Source: Hypericum androsaemum (lineage: Eukaryota; Streptophyta; Magnoliopsida; Malpighiales; Hypericaceae). From it: a stretch of 64,000 nucleotides of DNA. Every line of letters starts with the position of its first letter. The first letter of the stretch is position 1. The stretch spans positions 2,046,001-2,110,000 of the forward strand of contig OZ023185.1 in NCBI GenBank assembly GCA_963995505.1, given 5' to 3'. Positions 57,396-64,000 of this stretch are shown one piece after another. A model generated the notes under the pieces. That model searched no databases. It was not told the origin of the DNA and saw only the letters and a list, made by a program, of their open reading frames with translations. The translations under genes and the position numbers were made by a program.

Positions 57396-58243
57396 TTTTT
57401 TAGCAAAGTGGCTTAAAGCCATACATTAATAAAGAAGTAACCATACATAGGATGAAAGCAAATACATAACATAAAAATAAATGACGAAAATAGTGCAAGA
57501 TTTTCCCAAAGGCATTGTGGATGAGAAAAAATCTAGTGACAGCTTTCTCAAAGAACAACCATACTAAAACATTGCTGATCCAAATGGCAGCTTGAACAAG
57601 TGTCCCCGAAGAGACCTTCGTTATACCCCAGGCACACCCGAAGAAAGGCCGGACGAATTCCACCAAATCGAAATAGCCACGAGCATGTAAATGATACACA
57701 CTAACATCCGGATAAAGCATAAAGCTGAAAAGAGAAAACACAAACAAAATACTAAAAAAGTATGAAGAAATGCATAAGAAAGAACAGCAAGCCGGGGGGG
57801 GGGGGGGGGGGGGGGGGGGATGGTCGACAAAGACCAGCCCCGCCGGAACTAAAGTGGGCCCCGCACAGGAAAGTCGTTAGAAGGAGCCAAGAACTTCAGA
57901 AAATCTCAAGGGAGGTAGGATGGAGAAGGGCGGCTGCCTAAGATGAGGGGCGCCGACGTAAACCATGCTGGAGCGAGGGTGACCGGAGGACATATCTAAG
58001 TCGGTGGTGGCCGGATCCGGTGAGGTGGTGGTCGAATCGATGAAAATATGGCCGAATCTAGAGAAATGGAGGTCGGATCTGAGGTGGTCGCCGGTCAAGG
58101 GAGGAGGAGGAGGTGAGTTGAGATGGAGATGGAGGATGGTGAGTGGAGGAGAACATGAGTGTAAGAAACTATGGAGGAAGGCAATGGAGTGAGAAGACTC
58201 TCTTGGGAGAGAAAACTTCTCTCTCTAAAAATTAGAGAGAGTT
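57396..58243 (-). mobile_element. Poly(A)-tailed retroposon, copy C
   Basis: CGTTTCCTTATTTGCTT (57379-57395) and CGTTTTCTTAATTGCTT (58244-58260) are a 17-bp TSD with two mismatches. On the - strand it ends TTATTAATGTATGGCTTTAA, GCCACTTTGC, then A8, as in copies A and B. It includes a GGCTGGTC..GTCGACC block next to a C26 homopolymer (57794-57819), where copy A has only five. Confidence 0.72.
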
Positions 58244-58260
58244 CGTTTTCTTAATTGCTT

Positions 58261-59299
58261 GGGCGTGTCATTTTTTTTTCTCAAATGCTAATTTTTTCGA
58301 AAAGTAGAGTTTGTTAATAGAAATATTTACAAGTTATTAGTGTGAAATTCTCTTTTACTAGATTATGATCATCGACTTTATCAAAATTCTACCGTAATAA
58401 AATATAGTGAAAAAAATCACTGTAAAAATAGAGTACTTCAATAAGAAAATAGCCTATGTTAATATATGCACATTACCACTAAAAAAGTTGATATATGCAC
58501 ATTCCATTGATCTTGATATTATATCAATTTCACATATTTAATTCTATTTCTAATTAAATATGTCAAGCTTAACCGAAAATTTGTTAAACCTAACAAACAT
58601 CTTATTAATCTTCTAAAAAAACTGTTTTTTTAGAAACATCTTATCGAACGCCACATTAGCCAGTAGCAATCGTCAAATATAATGATTGAACCTTGAAGTG
58701 ACATTATCCTTATACGGCGCATAGATGTGAAGCGTCGTAGGGCATATTTGTCACTCGCACATTAAATACTTGGGATTTGTTTTGTCTCCGTATCCCCAAG
58801 ATTTTTTTTAGAAGAATATACCCAAGATTTGGTTCAACTGTTCAAGCCATACAAATAACTTGGCATAGGCCGCCTTAGAATTTAGATATGTCAAGCGTGC
58901 AGTCGGCGTGAGTTTAGGATTATTTTTTTGGTAAATAAATAAATTTCATTCCATATACTTTAAATAGTACAAAAACTTATGCTACTTGTTAATTACATGG
59001 TTAATCTCCATGATCCCGCAAAAATTTCATATACAAAAGTAAATCCTGTGGCCCAAACTCCTCCGTTGAATTCGACCACCTAAGTCATTATTGCACATAC
59101 CGTAAGATAACATGAATGAGAAATTATCGGATGCATCGTTCTCCTTGAAAGATAAATTTGTTTCTCATAAGGCAAATTTTCCAAAAAATGATTCCATAGC
59201 TAACAAACCAAATCTTCTTAAGTATCCTACATTATAGAAGGCTCATCCATTCCACTAAAGATGTGGAGATTGATGCATTGCAGCACCAAAGCACACCGA
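58261..59299. other. Intergenic, no gene recognised
   Basis: AT-rich. At 58925 a T run followed by GGTAAATAAATAAATTTCATT looks like a reversed L1 3' tail. Nothing else recognised. Confidence 0.4.
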
Positions 59300-59720
59300 T
59301 CATTAAGATTGGCGTAGGCCGTGAAATCTGTCCGTCCTTGAGGTTGAGTTGGATGCGATTCATCTCTCCCTCGCCTTAATTCAGGATGAGTTTCTTTAGG
59401 TCTCTACTTGGACCACCTCCGTTGAATCTGATTGCAAGCTGGCCCACTTTTACTTGTTGATCCTTCGTCTACCAATGATTGGAAGTTTGTGCTGCTTGTT
59501 GCTCATATTAGATATGAATTCATGTTGCTGCCTCTATGTAATATTGTTCTAATCTTCTGTTTGCATAACTTTGTCGTGGATTGGATCCGTAAACACGTTA
59601 GATTAGATCTTCTTTCTAGCAACTAGGTTGTTTCCCTTCCGAGTGACTTAGATGTTCTCATGTATATCAACTTTCCTACTTAATAATAGACTCCTAGTGC
59701 ATGCTTGTTTCCCCTAAAAA
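59300..59720 (+). mobile_element. LINE ORF2 RNase H remnant
   Basis: Frames carry EVELDAIHLSLALIQ, VESDCKLA and then IRYEFMLLPLCNIV, FVVDWIRKHVRLDLLSSN. These match the final RNase H segments of plant L1 ORF2 (ESDC..., R.AN.VADWIAK). Followed by CCCCTAAAAAAGA. Truncated and frameshifted. Confidence 0.6.
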
Positions 59721-59849
59721 AGATTATACTTTTTGTAGTTTTATTGTTTATAAATATCTTGCCCGATCGGAAGCCATTAATTGTGTGATATAGAGATTAC
59801 AGAAATATTATGAGTTTATGATATTTTGATTTTGACTTGGTATATTGTT

Positions 59850-60260
59850 GGGTATATGGATGACACGAGTATGGCATGAGTTTTTTTAGTGTCAACTCAT
59901 ATCCCAGTTTTTGAGTTTTGATCCATATCCTACCATTACCCATCTAAAATTTTCACAATTAAACCCATAACCTTACCCTTACTGTTTATAAGGCTAAACC
60001 TTTGAACATTTTACTTTTTTATAATTTTACTCGTCAAAATTTAAATTTTGTGTATAGAATTATAATAAATTCAAGATATGTCATCCATTTACATTAATAT
60101 TAATAAAAAATTTAAGTTATTTCAAAATTTGTAATTTAAGATAAATTGCATGTTCTTCCTTTCATATTCTAAATACATCCATAATTTTACAAAATAAAAT
60201 AAATAAAATAAGTTTCTAGATTGTCATCCTTAGGAATGAAAATTTATGAGTTGCTTTTTT
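59850..60260 (+). repeat. GGCAATGGG-family repeat, copy 3 (diverged)
   Basis: Shares with copy 1 the order CCATATCCTACC, ACCCATAACCTTACCC, AAACCTTTGAACATTTT and ATTTAAATT...AATAAATTCAA. Its GGGATGGCAA start is degraded. Confidence 0.5.
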
Positions 60261-60440
60261 CAAAAGTAAAATAAAACTTGTGAGCTGTTTTTTTATCACA
60301 TAATTAAATAAACATGTGAGAGTTACTCTTGACATATCTTACTATAATAATGTAATTTTTTTTTTTTTGGTTCGGTTCGGCAGCTCAAAAATGTCTAAAT
60401 TATCTTTCTTAAAATTCCCAGCCCTTCTTTTTGTTTCCCT

Positions 60441-60870
60441 CCATCTCCCCAAGTCCCTCGCCCCGTGTTCCTAACTACACCAGGAAGCGACCCTCAACCT
60501 TATCCCACTACTCCAGGTTGGGGTTTTTGGATTCAATTGAAACGAAAATGGTATTGGATTTAATTGAGAAGCACAGGTTCGCCAGTACCAGTTGGAGATC
60601 ATCCGATCGGTGTTCTGCCTTTGCCCGCTGGGTGGGCCCAGTGGAGCCCGAGGTTGGTGGAGTCGGTGGCCCTCGGGTGCGTCCCCGTGGTCATCGCCGA
60701 TGGGATACGTCTGCCGTGCGGTGGTCAGAGATTTCCCTGGCCGTGGCGGAGAGGGACATGGCAAAGTTGGGGCAGATCCTGGAGCACGTGGTGGCCACCA
60801 ACCTGTCGGAGATACAGAAGAACCTGCCAGAGCTAGACATCACTTACGAAGAGGAATATCTTTCTAAATT
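60441..60870 (+). pseudogene. Exostosin-type GT47 glycosyltransferase fragment
   Basis: In shifting frames the sequence reads KHRFA, QYQLEIIRSVFCLCPLGG, WAQWSPRLVESVALGCVPVV, IADGIRLP, then SAVRWSEISLAVAERDMAKL and ILEHVVATNLSEIQKNL. These are consecutive C-terminal motifs of plant GT47 proteins of the FRA8/F8H-like kind (xylan synthesis). At least two frameshifts and loss of the rest make it a pseudogene. No intron remnant is seen across it, but the piece is too short to say whether it was retroposed. Confidence 0.75.
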
Positions 60871-61671
60871 TGTGGCAATGATATTTAATTGGTGGTGGAG
60901 AAGAACATGAGGGGGCTGGGGGAGAGGAGAGCGAACATAGGTAATTTTTCAAAAGGGGGTTAATTTTTCCGACAATTCTCTGAATGAGGTTGTCAGGGAT
61001 GTTTTCTTTGTCTGGGGTCGAGCCAGAAATTGCTCCACCAGGAGCGTTTTTTGGTTTGTCAAAAAACCGATCTTATTTGTGTTGTCACCAAAAAAAAAAT
61101 AGCTGCAATGAGCAAGGGGAAGAAAATCCAAATAAAAACACACAATCGAAGACTTCCACAATTTTAAATAAACACTCTAACCAACCAATCTACAAGAGCC
61201 TATTGACTTATAACTTTGTAATAAATAATATATTACATATATACGATTTCTATGAAATATGTAATATATTACATAAATACATATTTATATAAAATAATAT
61301 TTATTACATAAATACGTATTATGTAATATTTTTTATTACATAAATATGTATTTATGAAATACATATTTATGTAATATATTATGTATATTTATGTATATTA
61401 TATATATTTGTATTTATGTAATATATTATTTATTAAATAAATATGTATTTATGAAATACATATTTATGAAATATATTATTTTTAAATAATTACGTATTTC
61501 ATAAAAACGCTCCCAGCGGAGCAGCTTTTGGTAAAAAAAAAGTTTTTCCGGTAATTTTTCTTCGTTTTGGGTAATTTTGTTTGGAACCTTATTTATGTAA
61601 TATATTACATATTTTATAGAAATCGTATATATGTAATATATTATTTATTACAAAGTTATAAATCAATAGGC

Positions 61672-61745
61672 TGTTGTAGATTGGTTGGTTAGAGTGCTTA
61701 TTTAAAATTGTGGAAGTCTTCGGTTCGATTCCGAACAAGAGCCAT
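61672..61745 (+). ncRNA. tRNA-like sequence with intact B box (not a functional tRNA)
   Basis: TGGTTAGAGTG resembles a pol III A box. TTCGG-TTCGATT-CCGAA forms a perfect T arm containing the B box GGTTCGATTCC. GGCTGTT and AAGAGCC could pair at 6 of 7 as an acceptor stem. The D and anticodon arms do not fold, so this is a tRNA-derived relic. The other arm of the element has the same block inverted at about 61155-61200, with the B box deleted. Confidence 0.5.
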
Positions 61746-61812
61746 TGTATGTTTTTGTTTAGATTTTCTCCCCCTTGCTCAGTGCAGCTAATTTTTTTTT
61801 TCGGTGACAACA

Positions 61813-61948
61813 CAAAAACGCTCCCCGCGGAGCGGTTTTTGGCAAAACTAAAAACGCTCCCCGTGGAGCGGTTTTCGGCAAAACTAAAAATGCTCCCCGT
61901 GGAGCAGTTTTTGGCAAAACAAAAAACGCTCCCCACTGAGCGGTTTAT
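61813..61948 (+). repeat. Four tandem 36-bp hairpin units
   Basis: Each unit contains AACGCTCCCCGCGGAGCGG (or a one- to two-base variant) followed by TTTTTGGCAAAACT. Each core is itself a short inverted repeat. The facing arm has only one unit (about 61035). Confidence 0.75.
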
Positions 61949-62055
61949 GACTCGACCCTCTGACTCGACCCCAGACAAGGAAAACATCCACTAACAATCC
62001 ATTCAGAAAATTGTCGGACAAATTAACCTTTTTTGGAAAATTACCCGCGAACAGA

Positions 62056-62154
62056 GGGAAATTAAATTGCCGCAGTTAATTTTGTGGGGTCATTAATTTT
62101 GAGGCTCCTGTGAGCGGGGTTGTCAGGCAGCAAATGAAAATTTGCATTGATAGA

Positions 62155-62157
<3 letters not shown>
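62056..62157. other. Short spacer
   Basis: Nothing recognised. Confidence 0.4.
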
Positions 62158-62192
<35 letters not shown>

Positions 62193-62201
62193 CGGGGGGG
62201 G
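62158..62201. repeat. Poly(G) tract
   Basis: About 43 G with a single C at 62193. Such a run is rare in plant DNA and may vary in length through sequencing or assembly. Confidence 0.85.
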
Positions 62202-62499
62202 ATAACGGGGAGTGCGCCGAGAATTGAAGTGGAGAGAAAGCGTCCTACGAAAGCCGACTTGCTTTAGAGGTCGTGTTCGTTTAGTGGGTTATTGCTTTTT
62301 CGGGTCTTGGTTGGGCTTATGGTTGTTTCCTTCGTGGGCTGTTGTCTCAATTATTTGAACTAATTCAGATAATACTTAGTTGCATTTTGGTGTAGGAGAT
62401 TGATATTTTATTGCACTTAGTGTAATATTTTTAGGTGGTTTGGTGTCGTAGTAGAAGAGTTAAAACTACTTTTTTAGTTAAATCGTGATGCTGTTGACC

Positions 62500-62890
62500 T
62501 CGAACCCTGATTCTCCGACCGCAAACCTTGATTCCCGAACCCCCCCCCCCCCCCCCCCGACCTTGGACTTCCGACCCCTGGACCCCCCGAACCAGACCCT
62601 GGTCCCCCGAACCCTGTAGCCCTGACACCCCCCAACGAACCACGGACCCCCGAACCCGACCCCAGTCCCCCAAAACCCAAACTCCGAACCCCGAAACCAA
62701 ACCCGGGCCCAACCCCGACCCCTTAACCACGGACCCTGGAATATGAACCCTTGACCCCCGACCCTCGGACCCAAGGACCCCCAGACCTCGAACCCTGGAA
62801 GCTGATCCCCCGATACCCTGACCCGGGACCCAAACCCTCGACTTCGGACTCCGAACCCTGGACACCGAACCTTGGACTCCGGCACTCGCA
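62500..62890. repeat. C-rich degenerate minisatellite
   Basis: Nearly 400 bp of variants of ACCCCCGAACCCTGG with strong strand asymmetry (C on +, G on -) and a C19 run at 62540-62558. Overlapping open frames on both strands are repeat artefacts. It differs from the plant telomere unit CCCTAAA. Confidence 0.8.
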
Positions 62891-64000
62891 TCGCGCTTGC
62901 ATATTTACTAGTATCAATAAGGAGAATTATAATTATATCCATCTAGTCAATATGGATAAAATGGTCTAACAAAAATTAAATTAGAATCCAAAGTGGAATA
63001 AACGTAAAAATATAGTGTGTAAATCTATAGGACTTATATCCTACTTTAGACATTATTTCTGAAAATTTGACTCATACTCATATCCTACGTGCGTAGTATG
63101 TGCGTAGCTCTTGTCTCCGTGGTTGTTGATGCTTGTACTATAACTCCCAGATTAAGAGTTAAGAGTTCGAGGCATCACAAAATATACTTTACCAAGAAAA
63201 TAATACTCATATCCTATCTTACAGATAAAAGCCAAGTCTTTAGACTACACCTAGCAGTGATTTTTGTCACTGGGTCGTGAATGAGATAAAAAATAAAATA
63301 AATAAATAAATAAAAATAGGAGCTTGCCCTGGCCCGAGCGAGGAGTAGTTTAAATTTTTTTTTTCAATTTAATCTAATGACACTTGGTACAATATTATTT
63401 GATAAAAATATAAAAATTTATATTTTTTTGAGTAAAAATGAAACTTTATTACTAAATAAAAGAAAAGTTACAGAATGGTGGTGAGAGAGAGAGGAGAAAA
63501 GAAGAAAAAAGAATAAAAATAGGAGCCAAGACCGTAATAGGAGACAAATCCACTGTCATATCTAGTGACTCACCCAAGCAACCTTCAAGTCGAGTAGTCA
63601 AAGATGATATAAAATAGCCGGGGTGCCTCAAAAGTCCACCTCATACTCTGACCAACGGATGTCCTCACCAGTGTAGGTTATCCCCAACCTCTTCCTCGTT
63701 GATAGCGGGTGTTCCTGGCCGGCGGGTCTAAATCATCCAAATCTGACCTCAATTCTGACTCATCTGAAAATCTTGTATTTTTTTATTCTCTGTAAGTTGA
63801 GTCTAATATTTTTAATTCGTATAGAGTTTAATCTTTTATTTCTCTATAAAAATTTGTATAAATAATACATGTATGTAGATAAAAGTAAAATTAATTATTT
63901 ATTTGATAACTTGAATTGGACAAAATCACTACCAGAAAAAAAAATTATTTAGTTTGGTTAAGTTATATATGAATAAGTTAAAAATTAATTGTTTATCTCT
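62891..64000. other. Intergenic, no gene recognised
   Basis: AT-rich end of the window. TCATACTCATATCCTA motifs near 63070 and 63200 faintly resemble the GGCAATGGG repeat family. A T run with AGTAAAAATGAAACTTTATT at 63423-63450 looks like a reversed LINE 3' tail. No gene seen. Confidence 0.4.

Larger units (their letters stand above)
60940..62046. mobile_element. Foldback element with tRNA-like module in its arms
   Basis: Arms 60940-about 61350 and about 61560-62046 are inverted repeats (GGTAATTTTTCAAAA...GGTTAATTTTTCCGACAATT, then GATGTTTTC.TTGTCTGGGG). GCGAACATA (60931-60939) and GCGAACAGA (62047-62055) match at 8 of 9, a 9-bp TSD. Between the arms is an A/T palindromic core of TACATAAATACGTATT-type repeats. 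No transposase. Confidence 0.8.

Noticed and set aside
60431..60910. 159-aa frame starting MFPSISPSPS as a gene
   Set aside because: GT47 motifs appear in three different frames, so the continuous frame is accidental over a pseudogene.
61672..61745. Functional tRNA gene
   Set aside because: T arm and acceptor partly pair, but D and anticodon arms do not form and the copy lies within a transposon arm.
62431..62865. 144-aa Gly/Ser/Val-rich frame
   Set aside because: Translation of the C-rich array; overlapping frames on both strands are equally open.

Overview
The window is AT-rich nuclear DNA of a flowering plant, most likely a eudicot. The evidence is spliced GT-AG genes of plant-only families (YABBY, SAUR, DUF641/GIL1, CYP88A), a 5S-bearing Cassandra TRIM element, a plant L1 LINE with a C-terminal RNase H, a tRNA-derived SINE and several Mutator-like elements. 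Species cannot be named from sequence alone.

Six genes look intact. (1) A type-I pectin methylesterase with PMEI pro-domain, + strand, 481-2508, two exons, 512 aa. (2) An intronless SAUR gene, - strand, 6756-7274, 172 aa. (3) The Golgi Qb-SNARE GOS12, + strand, 21631-23277, six exons, 236 aa. (4) A FIL/YAB3-type YABBY gene, + strand, 32792-35564, seven exons, 212 aa. (5) An intronless DUF641/GIL1-family gene, - strand, 37767-39212, 481 aa. (6) A CYP88A ent-kaurenoic-acid-oxidase-type P450, + strand, 47531-50696, eight exons, 496 aa, with a GC-AG first intron. They are spaced 1.5-15 kb apart as independent transcription units. Several touch growth or hormone biology (wall de-esterification, auxin response, gibberellin synthesis, organ polarity), but nothing in the layout suggests they act as a cluster.

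Mobile DNA fills much of the rest, and many boundaries can be read from target-site duplications (TSDs). 9.46-15.77 kb holds a nearly full-length L1 LINE with a 15-bp TSD, one nonsense codon in ORF2 and an ATGA overlap between its two ORFs. 16.9-19.0 kb holds an old gag-only LTR element on the - strand. 28.1-28.8 kb holds a Cassandra TRIM. 37.0-37.1 kb holds a 109-bp SINE. A family of poly(A)-tailed retroposons without visible protein lies at 19.35-20.51, 50.74-52.39 and 57.40-58.24 kb.

The most striking component is a set of elements with very long terminal inverted repeats, several flanked by 9-bp TSDs typical of Mutator-like elements: 24.24-25.13, 29.15-30.24, 40.49-42.82, 43.62-44.57, 45.12-45.95, 46.37-47.04 and 60.94-62.05 kb. 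Three carry recognisable host-gene pieces (Pack-MULE-like): a DUF3128-type exon pair, a bHLH fragment later split by a hAT element, and the start of a subtilase. One carries a tRNA-like module in its arms, and one a CCT/CCGCGT array. The last 10 kb is a graveyard of LINE tails, a GT47 pseudogene, minisatellites and homopolymer G/C tracts.
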